Shown: positions 24,251 through 34,117 of the stretch, piece after piece
Position numbering within the stretch: the stretch's first letter is position 1
How the letters are laid out: each line of letters opens with the position of its first letter
Assembly: GCF_024679095.1 (NCBI RefSeq)
Contig: NC_066522.1
Span: 15,162,329-15,226,328 of the forward strand
Length of the DNA stretch: 64,000 bases
Direction of reading: 5' to 3'
From: Eriocheir sinensis
Lineage: Eukaryota; Arthropoda; Malacostraca; Decapoda; Varunidae
Position numbers and translations under genes: made by a program
The notes under the pieces: model-generated
What the model saw: only the letters and a program-made list of their open reading frames with translations
Database searches by the model: none
Told to the model about the DNA's origin: nothing

Positions 24251-24400
24251 CTGGAGGAGGAGGAGGAGGAGGAGGAGGAGAGGAGGGGGGCGAAAGGTAA
24301 AAATCCAGGTAAAGGGAAGGGGAATGATTGGTGGACCGAGAGGAGGAGGAGGAGGAGGAGGAGGAGGAGGAGGAGGAGGAGGAGGAGGAGGAGGAGGAGA
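24251..24400. repeat. (GGA)n arrays
   Basis: About 30 bp at 24251-24281 and 60 bp at 24341-24400, less than 400 bp from the exon e donor. Confidence 0.96.
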
Positions 24401-24767
24401 AAAGCTTACTATCGAGGGCGAGGGTGACAGAGAGGGGGAAGAGTTTGGGAAGGGAAGGTGAGGCAGGAGGGGTCTTAGTACAGTGGGCGTGGATATGGGA
24501 GGAGGAGGAGGAGGCTGGAAAGAGGAGGAGGAGAAGGAGGAGGAGGAGGAGGAAGAGGTGAAAGAGGGCAGCGTAGGGATATGGGAAGCAGAAAAAAATG
24601 AAGAAAAGATAAAAATAGAGGAAAAAGAAGAGTTAGAGGAAATAGTAAATCTAGTAGAGAAAAATGGACGAAGAAGCAAGAACAAGAAGACGAAATGTTT
24701 ACAAGAGGAGGAGGGAGACGGGTGGGAGAGGGGTGGTCAAGAGTAAGGTGGGGGGTGGGGAGCTTAC

Positions 24768-24887
24768 CATCAAGAATCCAGGTGAGGTTGGCGGGGGGGT
24801 TGGCGGCCGAGGTGATGCAGGTGAGTGTGAACCGCTGTCCCGCCGTCACCACTGTCGGGCCGCTCACTCTGACCTGCGCCGGCTCGT
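24768..24887 (-). CDS. sns/hbs-like: Exon e: Ig domain 4, N-terminal half
   Basis: 120-bp exon, acceptor ccacccccacag|AC, donor GATG|gtaagctc, phase 1 at both ends. It reads EPAQVRVSGPTVVTAGQRFT, then LTCITSAANPPANLTWILD. S-x-x-N-P-P-x-N-L-(T/S)-W is also seen in nephrin Ig repeats. Sequon NLT. The linker with exon d forms VHYEP. A CA microsatellite begins only 31 nt upstream of the acceptor. Confidence 0.9.
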
Positions 24888-24917
24888 CTGTGGGGGTGGA
24901 CCAGGCCCGGGGTGAGT

Positions 24918-24918
<1 letters not shown>

Positions 24919-24977
<59 letters not shown>
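24919..24977. repeat. (TG)n microsatellite next to exon e acceptor
   Basis: About 59 bp; it is CA in the host transcript and ends 31 nt before the acceptor AG. Confidence 0.98.
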
Positions 24978-24978
<1 letters not shown>

Positions 24979-25063
24979 CTTACCTAATTGAATTTTACTG
25001 GATTAACTCAAGCTCATAGAGTCCCCGTCTTTTGAAACTACTTTTTAATATTTTTCTTTTTAG

Positions 25064-25065
<2 letters not shown>

Positions 25066-25126
<61 letters not shown>
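25066..25126. repeat. (GT)n microsatellite
   Basis: About 60 bp, second array of the 480-bp intron. Confidence 0.98.
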
Positions 25127-25127
<1 letters not shown>

Positions 25128-25367
25128 CGTTTCTACGTTAGTCAGTTAATACAACATCTTTCATAATAATGTACAGCGAATGGCAATGTTCTCTTTCTAT
25201 TTTATATGAGCAGTAATATACAAATTCATCCTTTAATACCACAGTAGCTAACTTCGAACGCCACATTTACTCTCAAACAGACCAAACCTAAGACCCAGAC
25301 CAAGCATTCGACCCTCACTGTACCCATCCTAGCACTGTCCCTCACACCCCAGCACCCGGCTACTCAC

Positions 25368-25706
25368 AGTGAACGGTAAGGGTGACGTTAGCGGAGAGCG
25401 GGCGGCTGAGTTGATCGCTGGTAACGCGGCACTCGTACACCGCCCCGTCATCCGTCCGCGAAGCCGTCACCTGTTGCGTTACGCTAACCCCGCGGCTCCT
25501 GAGGTCACCGCTCGTCTTGTCGTTGAGGTGCACGCTCTTCCGGGCTTGCGTGCGTAGCGTGTTGTTGGGTAATACCTGGTGCCAGTACCACGTGACCCAG
25601 GGCCCCGGGTTACCCCCCACCACGCGGCAGGTCAGGGTGCGCCGCTCCCCCGCCCGCAGCACCTCGCCCGTTCTGTAGCCGGTGATGGAAGGAGGGTCCG
25701 GGGGGT
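25368..25706 (-). CDS. sns/hbs-like: Exon d: complete Ig domain 3
   Basis: 339-bp exon (112 codons plus split codons), acceptor ccctttgcag|AC, donor CACT|gtgagtag, phase 1 at both ends. It opens PPDPPSITGYRTGEVLRAGE, close to the P-P-x-P-P-x-I opening of nephrin Ig3, and continues LTCRVVGGNPGPWVTWYW to TDDGAVYECRVTSDQLSRPL. The Cys pair and core Trp are present, with sequons NNT and NVT. It is the only complete domain in the window not interrupted by an intron. Confidence 0.9.
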
Positions 25707-26645
25707 CTGCAAAGGGAATGGCGTCAAAAGGAAGAAAATAGAGATATAGAAGAAGAAAAGAAGAAGAGGTGGATGATGATGAAGATGAATATGAAGAATG
25801 GCAATAAGAAATTATGATAATAACTAATAATAACAAGAGGAAGCAGGAAAAGAAGCAGAAGTAGATAAAGGAGAAGCAAAACGAAGAAAGGAGGGAAATA
25901 CAAAAGAAAAAGGACTCGGACCAGGGATGAACCGCGCTGCTAGACAGACATGAGCACGCACAGTCCGTAATATACATGTGGAAAAGAAGAGAGGGGTACG
26001 GGAGAGAGGGTAAGGTATACGGTAGGGTGGTAAGGCAGGCAGCGGGCTCTCCAAAACAGGGTCAAGATGAGAGGAGACTGAGCCAACACTGAGCACACAA
26101 ACTCTTGGGTCTTCACCGTCGATCGGGAGTCAGCAAGAGTCAGCGATGTCGTGTCCTTGCAATGCTGACAGTGCTGCGTCTTACGTTGGTATCCTTTGAG
26201 TCCTTTTTATTCGTTTATTTCTGTTGCGTAGACATTAATATGGCACAGTACAGCACTTGATCTCTTTTACGTTTTCTATATATAATGTTAGTTTAGCTAA
26301 TTGTACTTATAAAAGTTTCTTACGTTGGTGTCCTCAACGTTATTTCTTTTTTTAATTTTGCGTTGCGAATGCATTATTATAAAATGGATGTGTATTACTT
26401 TATTCTGAATACTTTCTATATATGACAGTACTGCCTATACATTATTAATACATGCATCTCAATTACTCTGTGTTACGTGAACCTCAGCTTATGTAGTTCC
26501 GTAAATTGCCACTATTACAAGTAGTTACAGTAATTTCGAAACCATATGTACCATCACCTCGATCTAAACCTTGTAGTTCCGGTGCTATTACTCACAATGA
26601 CATAACTATTTTGGAACTATTCTGCGTCGAGCAAATGTTTTCCTC

Positions 26646-26864
<219 letters not shown>

Positions 26865-27349
26865 GATGAATGGATGGTTTACCTTAATACAACACACACA
26901 CGGCAGCGCTTCGGGCAATTCTAACAGTGAAAACATTCGCTGGTTTACAGAACAGCATCTTTAGGGAGTACGCCAACCGCATCCAGCGTGGCCAGCGGTG
27001 CGTGAATGTAGGGGAGAGAAAAGGAAGCGGGTCATTGGGAAAGTAAGACAGTGAAGAGGGAGAGAGAGCGTGAGAGGGCGGGAGGAAAGGAGACAGAGAC
27101 AGTGGGTGTAAGAACGTGCAGGCTGAACGTTGCCAGGGAGACTGTAGTATGCATGGGAGACTAGAACGGAAGGTGAGATGGTCGCTGGCAGGTGGCTGGA
27201 TGTCAGAAGGAGGAGGAGGAGGAGGAGTACGAGGACGAGGACGACGACGACGAGGAGGAGGAAGGAAGAAGAGGAGGATATACTTTAGGTGAATTTAGTG
27301 GTAGAGAAGCACATAGAAGAGAAAAAAAGTGAAATTTAGGAAGAGGGTA

Positions 27350-27397
27350 GAGGAGGAGGAGGAGGAGGAGGAGGAGGAGGAGGAGGAGGAGGAGGAA
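27350..27397. repeat. (GGA)n array
   Basis: About 47 bp of GGA. Confidence 0.95.
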
Positions 27398-27480
27398 ATG
27401 GGCAGGAAGGAAAGCGAGATAAAGAAAGAAGCAAAGGAGAAGGAGCAGGAAGGGAAGGAGGCGGAGAAGGAAAAGATCCC

Positions 27481-27627
<147 letters not shown>

Positions 27628-27999
27628 AAACCCAGACCGAGAGCAAGAGAGAGACAGACAAAAGCAGGAAAAACTTGGGTCAGTGAAGTATTGGATGGAA
27701 GAGATATAGTGACCCGGAGAACTAGATGAGGAGGGACCGTAAATTTGAGGAAGTCCGACGAGGAGAAGGAAGAAGAGGGAAGGAGAGAGCGAGAGTGAGA
27801 GAGAGAGAGAGAGGGAGCGAAAAATAGGGTCGGCAAGGGAGGAAATAGAACACAGAGGGATGAAGGAATATAGAATGACAAGTGTAAAAAAAGGCAGGAG
27901 ATAGATAGAGAAAAGAACATAACTACTCATAAGACATTAAGGTTTCTGTAGAGACAAACTGCTAAGGAAACTGAGGCGAAGGATTTATAAGACACAGAT

Positions 28000-28257
<258 letters not shown>

Positions 28258-28867
28258 GTACCAATCCTAAGTCACTATCTGTTTTCTCGAGTTGTATTTG
28301 ACTTGAGTTGTTTATTTTCCTCCGTTCCTATAGTTTCATATTTCCAATTTTTTTCCACAACAGCGGCTTGCCAGTTCTTTTGCGTCTCTCTCTCTCTCTC
28401 TCTCTCTTTTACGCATTCTCTACACTTGCATATACATTTTTCTTCTGTGTATAGTTTCTTGGGTACCGTATGTGATTTTCTGTATAGTAATAGATAGTTA
28501 GTTTGCTGTAAGTTTCCATCTATCATTTATCTGTTTACTAATACGTTTTTCTGGTCGCCGTCTCTATGTCATTTTGTTTGCATTAGTGGCTTGATTCCTT
28601 TTTTTTTTCCTATTTTTCTATTAATTTTCCATCCCTCGACGTCCTTTGCAGCCACGTATCCTCCCTGTATTACACGCACACACACGCACACACACGCAGG
28701 GACAAAACACACCAAATAATATACAATGAAATTACGATGCGGAAGAAAAAAGGAAAATAAATGACACTGGATCGCGAGAGAGGAGGAGAGAAGGGTGGCG
28801 AGGGGAGGTAAGGGGAGGGAGAAGACTTGCGTGGAGAAGAGGAAAGAGGAAAGGAAAGGAAGGGAAA

Positions 28868-28972
<105 letters not shown>

Positions 28973-29079
28973 TTCAGTCTCATTTTAAAGGGTCTGGAGG
29001 GGGGGCTAGTGATGGAGGAGGGGGGACGAGGGGGGAGGGGGAAGGGGCGAATGAAGGAACGGAAAGTCGAAGTGGTGTT

Positions 29080-29275
29080 CTAAAAAATGCCGTGCGATAT
29101 GGGGCAGCAGCGGCGGCCGGGTGTTGCGTCATCGATCTCCAAACTTGTGTTGTATCGGGAAACACTTGGGCGCCAGGCGTGTGTGTTGGAGGCTGTGTTT
29201 CCCGCGCCACTTTCTCCTGTCGCCCGCCAAACCGCTTTCGTAAACAAGCCCAAGGAAATAATGTATTGAGAGGGA
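29080..29275. other. Non-repetitive CpG-bearing intronic stretch
   Basis: Complex sequence with GCAGCAGCGGCGGCCGGG, TTGCGTCATCGAT and CCCGCGCCAC between GGGGA-rich DNA and CCCT repeats. No frame with splice sites and no similarity recognised. Confidence 0.25.
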
Positions 29276-29995
29276 TAAGTGAGGCGAAGGGGGAGGCGTG
29301 GGTGGTGGGTATGGGGGTGGTCAGATATCCCTTTCTCCCTCCCTCCCTCCCTCCCTCCCACACACACCAGCTCTCTCCTCTCCATCTCTCCTCCTCTCCT
29401 TCTCTCCTCTCTCCCCTCTCTCACTCTCTCAGAATGAAAACCAATAACAGCCGTGGGCCCCAATAGGTTTTATCATCCCCCCGAAGAGGACAATCAAATA
29501 AGAAATGGTAAGTTCATTAGAGAGTTGATCCGGGGAATCGTCGACTCGGGGCACAGCGCCACAAAAGTGAAAACTCTTAAGTGTCTTCCCTGTTTTTGTT
29601 GGTAGTGTAAAGTGTTAAGTGTGGACGGTGTGTACGTAGCTTTTACAGGTCGGTTAATAGGAGGTGTAAACAGGTGTAAACAGCAGGTATTTTGGAACAT
29701 AGTCGAATTATAGATAGAACAACAGTGACGGAGCATAGCGAAAGTAGTCAAGATCGTCCGTTGTCTTCTTATTTTTTTTTGTGTTTTTATGTGTGTCCCC
29801 TTTCTCTGTCCTTCTGCTTGTCTGTCCTTATATGCATCAATCTGTTAGTGCCCCATTTTTCGTCTGTCTGTTTGTCTCTGTTTGCCTCTTGTCTTTCTGT
29901 CTGTAGGTGTCTGTCTTTCAGTCTTTGCACTATTCTCTTTGTGTCTGTCCGTTTATGGATCTGCCTGCCTGTCTATCGCTTTGTCCTTTGCAACT

Positions 29996-29998
<3 letters not shown>

Positions 29999-30070
<72 letters not shown>
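29999..30070. repeat. (CT)n-(CTAT)n compound array
   Basis: About 45 bp of CT followed by about 26 bp of CTAT. Confidence 0.96.
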
Positions 30071-30072
<2 letters not shown>

Positions 30073-30310
30073 CTATCTCTCTCGGTCTCGCTCTCTCTTT
30101 GTGTACCAGCGATGTTGTTCAGGGTTGTTTCATGTTTCCTCGCCGCTCACATCCGGGTTGCGCCTTATCGCCCGCGTCCTCCTCCTCCTTCTCTTCTGCC
30201 TCTCGTCTATCCCGGACTCGACCCAGGAAGCGGATTTGTCTCATTATCGTTGCTGGAGAGAAGGTTTGTTGTGGGCTGTCATGTTATTTTCTATTTTGCG
30301 TCTCTCTGGT

Positions 30311-30311
<1 letters not shown>

Positions 30312-30376
<65 letters not shown>
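30312..30376. repeat. (GT)n microsatellite
   Basis: About 65 bp of GT. Confidence 0.98.
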
Positions 30377-30381
<5 letters not shown>

Positions 30382-31276
30382 GCTTACGTTGCGAAAGTTA
30401 AGTAAAGTAGCATTGACAAGAGAAAACAAAGAATGGATGATTGGAGAACGGTTTGCAGAGGAAGTATAAAAGAAGTGGAGTAATGAGCGGATGTCAGGGA
30501 AGAATGTACAGACGGAGGAGAGTGCTGGCACGTGAAAGGATCGAGTCTTAAACCAGCAAGCAAATCTGAGGCTCAAATCGTCCATCCGTCTCATAATAAA
30601 GTGCATACCGATTCGTTTATGCATGCTCGTGTTCGTATATGTGTTCGATTACAATTCATTACTCGTACGTTTCTTATCAATATTAACGTTGCTTATGACT
30701 GAGTGAGAAATAATGGAGCGGGGACGTAGGATACCGGCATAGCGAACAAAGAAGAGTCAATACTATAAAAAAACGTACTCCCGAGGCACCACAGACCGGC
30801 ACCAACCGCAAGTACCTCTGAAATAGATGGATAGGTTCATTACGCCAATTACCAGAACACAGAAAAACTAAGGTCCAGTAGTGGGTAGATGGATGAAATA
30901 TTAATGATGGAAGAAAAATGGAACGCGAAAGAGGCATGGAATATGATAGAAACATGGAAGATGGAAGAATAGGAGAAGATACACGAATGAAAGGCAAATG
31001 GAAGATGGGAAAATAGAATAAGCCTGGAAGAAAGACGCACTGAAAGGACAATTACACACGAGAAAATAAAACAATAAACGTGAATGGCACAGGAGAAAAA
31101 AATATACAGCTGAAGTTAGATGAAGAGAGAAAATAACCACACAAACAGATACCAATATAGAGAAGGAAAAGGTGGAAAGGAGAAAACAGGAGAAAACCGA
31201 AGAGTACGAGAACACTAGAATATGGCGTGAAGGTAGAGGAGCAAGCGAGGAAGCATAAAGCCCAGCAAATACTCAC

Positions 31277-31456
31277 GCAGGACGGAGAGGGTGAGGGAGG
31301 CGGCGAGGGGCAGGGCGGGGTGCTGTAGGGCGGGGTGGGAGGCGCGGCACGTGTATTGCGTCCCGTCATCCTCTCGCGTCGCCCTCACCGTCAGTCTGCT
31401 CGTCACGCTGACCAGCCGCCGACGTGTGGAAGGCCTCCGCACGTCTGTTTGCAAAG
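31277..31456 (-). CDS. sns/hbs-like: Exon c: Ig domain 2, C-terminal half
   Basis: 180-bp exon from acceptor cctccccgcag|CT to donor CTGC|gtgagtat. It reads LQTDVRRPSTRRR, then RLTVRATREDDGTQYTCRAS and SLTLSVL; the strand-F Cys lies in the D-D-G-x-x-Y-x-C motif. A second AG 12 bases inside (tgcaaacag|AC, exon end 31444) would also keep the frame, but the outer site has the better pyrimidine tract and is preferred. The acceptor region, with the first exon bases, is repeated in the upstream intron (31557-31980). Confidence 0.86.
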
Positions 31457-31980
31457 CTGCGGGGAGGACGGAGAGAAGGGGAGCTGTCATAACGGAGTCT
31501 GAAAGGGCCGTATATGTAAAGAAAAATGAAGTGGGGTCAATTATAAAAGAAGCACAACTGTTTGCAAGGCTGAGGGAAGGACGGAGAAGAAGGGGAACTG
31601 TTATAAAGGAGTCTGAATGGGCCGTATGTGTAAAGAAGAATGAAATGGGGTCAGTTACAAAAGAAACAGAAGGGATTGTTTATGGAAATGAAAGTAAAAG
31701 AATCCTATGCTGAACATACGTGTAGATAGCTTCCGTACGTCTGTGTGCAAAGTTGTGGGAAGGACGGAGAGGAGGTAGACTTATAAAGGAAACTGAAAAG
31801 GGTTGCATAAGTAAACGGAAGAATGAGAAGGAGGCACAAAGGGGAGGGGAGCTGTTATGATTTATAAACTGAAAGCACCGTATATGTAAGAAGGAAAGGA
31901 TTGGAAAGAGTCATTTACGAAAGAAACATGAGAGATTGTATATGTAGGAGAAAGAGAAAGGTTCCTACACTTAGCCAAAA
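31441..31980 (+). repeat. Local tandem duplication of the exon c acceptor region
   Basis: The sequence starting in the first bases of exon c (CTGTTTGCAAAGCTG) recurs at 31558 and 31741. A further unit lacking that box starts near 31835. Units share GGAAGGACGGAGA, AAGGGGA.CTGTTAT and CCGTAT.TGTAA blocks. Copy 2 keeps an AG acceptor (exon-side base 31569). Copy 3 has lost it. Confidence 0.8.
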
Positions 31981-32211
31981 CTGAAATATTCGTATACGAC
32001 AAAGGTGCGGAGTCTACCAGCGAGAGGGATCGTTAACTCTTGCATTAGGAAATTGGACGGCTTAGGGATGGGGTTGAGTACGAAGTCTTGTGCATTGAGG
32101 ACGCGGGATGGGGGAAAGGTGGGGAGGGCATGAAAATAGTAAGTAAATAAAATAAGTAAAGCAAAATACGGCGGCCATTATTGTTTGTGTGTTTGTGTGT
32201 GGAAGAGTGTT

Positions 32212-32214
<3 letters not shown>

Positions 32215-32271
<57 letters not shown>
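32215..32271. repeat. (GT)n microsatellite
   Basis: About 55 bp of GT. Confidence 0.97.
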
Positions 32272-32272
<1 letters not shown>

Positions 32273-32752
32273 TGAAAAGAGAGCAGGGAGGTCACGGGGG
32301 ACTTTTCTAATCATCAGATCCTCATATTAGGCGACCAATAAAAAAAGTAAAGAGAAAGACAATTGGACCTCATGACCATAACGCGTGACAGCATTCGGTG
32401 TTTTGCGCTAAGCCGGCGAGGCGAATTTTTTTTACACCAATGGAAAAAATAAAATTACTTGGGTCCAAATTGTTTTTTTTTCTCCCTTGCAATGCCAATC
32501 CATTTGAGCGACACATAAAACAGTAATATCCAATCAACAGTACTCTTCCGCGTCTCTTTGTCATCTGAGGGAAATGTCCAACAGATTACTTTTTTTTTCA
32601 ATTATTATTCAAAGGGACGTTTTTATCGTTTTTAATCAATAGCTATTTTTGACAAGTTTTGACTGATCACTTTTAAGATGGATAACATTGCGATTCCACT
32701 TTTTTTCGTCAAATTACTACTATTACTATTGCCACTATTACTACTTCTAAAG

Positions 32753-32755
<3 letters not shown>

Positions 32756-32801
<46 letters not shown>
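32756..32801. repeat. (CA)n microsatellite
   Basis: About 45 bp of CA. Confidence 0.97.
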
Positions 32802-32803
<2 letters not shown>

Positions 32804-33142
32804 GTACATAAAAGTAAATTACTGGGGAACATATATTAAATGGTGTAAGCACTCTCTCTCTCTCTCTCTCTCTCTCCATTGCCCCCCCCCCTCTCTCTCT
32901 CATTACTACCCCCCACTTGCCCCTCTCTGTCTCTCCTTCCTCACTCCCTATCTCGTTCCCACACTCTCTCTCTCCCTCCCTTTCCTTCGCCCTCTTCCTC
33001 CCTCCATCCCCATCTCCCTCCTACGCCTTCCCATCTCTCTCTCTCTCTCTCTCACTTAGTCTCGCTCATTCACGCGCGCGTCCCTCTGCCCTACGAAAAA
33101 GAAAAAGCAAAGCAAATATATAGATACCTCCTCCTTACCAAG

Positions 33143-34117
33143 ATGGCGCTAAAGAAATGTTCGACTTGCACAGGAAACTTCTCTGGTCATTTCTTCTCAG
33201 GACGATCGACAGTCTGCAAGATCTGCCTGTTGACTCAGCAGATGGAAACGAGACTCCTTCAACAGGACGAAAGGCTAACGGCTGGCGAGAAGAAGATCAC
33301 CGAACTAACAAGTACTGTTGATACCTTGCAGGAGTTTATCCAGTCCAACATCGTCGCCCCTCCTGCAATTGACGCCTCATCACCCTCCTCACCTGCACTC
33401 GATGCCCAGCCACCTTCCGAAGAAGGCACGTCACAGGGAACCGGTAGAGCTGACGCTGAATGCTTCACCCCCGTGAGAGGAGGAGCCAGACCCGCCCCTA
33501 GAGCCATTTATCCTACTCATTGCTACAACAGATTTGCCATACTGGAGGAGGAGGACGAGGAACAGAGCACCTTCTTGGTCGGTGACTCTATGATTCGCCA
33601 TCAGGTGGTTGAATTCTGTGGCAGAGTCGCCCGTCGTAGGCGTAACTACTGTTATCCTGGAGCTGGTGTTGACGACATCACAGCTGCCCTGGACGAGGTC
33701 TCCGCTGAGGCCTCTAATGACTCACTCTTTGTTCTCCACACAGGTACAAACGACGTCACCACGACCTGGTCTGAGGAACTGCTGGACAAGTACCGTAGGC
33801 TCATCCAGCAGTATAAGACTAAATCCCCTAATATTTTGATTTCAGGAATTCTACCACGGACATGGGATGAGGGCGACTTCTACAGTAAGGCCTTCAGCCT
33901 CAACAACCGCCTGCAGACTCTCTGCGGAGAGCTTGACGTCAAATTCTTTAACGCCTGGAACGATTTCTACGGCCAGAGTAGACTTTTCCAAAGGGACGGC
34001 ATACACCTGTCCCCCATCGGGGCAGCCAGATTTGGAAGGCTCCTCAACAACGCCGTACGTAACGCCCGAACAACAAAAAACGACTCTCAGCCACGTCCTT
34101 CCATCCCGCCCGTGTAA
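33143..34117 (+). CDS. LINE ORF1 protein with SGNH esterase domain
   Basis: 324-aa ORF starting ATGGCGCTAAAG; upstream codons in frame are CT-repeat translation, so this Met is preferred. Residues 6-28 hold C6-x2-C9 and C25-x2-C28, a possible zinc-binding knuckle. Residues about 31-70 are Gln/Glu/Leu-rich and probably coiled coil. Residues 145-310 are an SGNH/GDSL hydrolase domain: GDSM with Ser149, GTND at 201-204, and DGIHLS with Asp285 and His288. ORF1 of CR1-like elements forms the retrotransposon RNP and often carries this esterase fold; its substrate is not established. The frame is intact. Confidence 0.88.
   Translation: MALKKCSTCTGNFSGHFFSGRSTVCKICLLTQQMETRLLQQDERLTAGEKKITELTSTVDTLQEFIQSNIVAPPAIDASSPSSPALDAQPPSEEGTSQGTGRADAECFTPVRGGARPAPRAIYPTHCYNRFAILEEEDEEQSTFLVGDSMIRHQVVEFCGRVARRRRNYCYPGAGVDDITAALDEVSAEASNDSLFVLHTGTNDVTTTWSEELLDKYRRLIQQYKTKSPNILISGILPRTWDEGDFYSKAFSLNNRLQTLCGELDVKFFNAWNDFYGQSRLFQRDGIHLSPIGAARFGRLLNNAVRNARTTKNDSQPRPSIPPV

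Larger units (their letters stand above)
24888..25367 (-). other. Intron between exons d and e (480 bp)
   Basis: Shortest intron in the window, phase 1. Two (GT)n arrays, 24919-24977 and about 25066-25126, make up a quarter of it. Confidence 0.85.

Noticed and set aside
31277..31444. Alternative acceptor of exon c, 12 bases inside
   Set aside because: In frame and possible, but the pyrimidine tract before 31456 is clearly better; kept only as an alternative.
32879..33142. N-terminal extension of LINE ORF1 by 88 codons
   Set aside because: The extension translates CT-repeat and CCC-rich DNA; the ATG at 33143 starts the C-x2-C protein.
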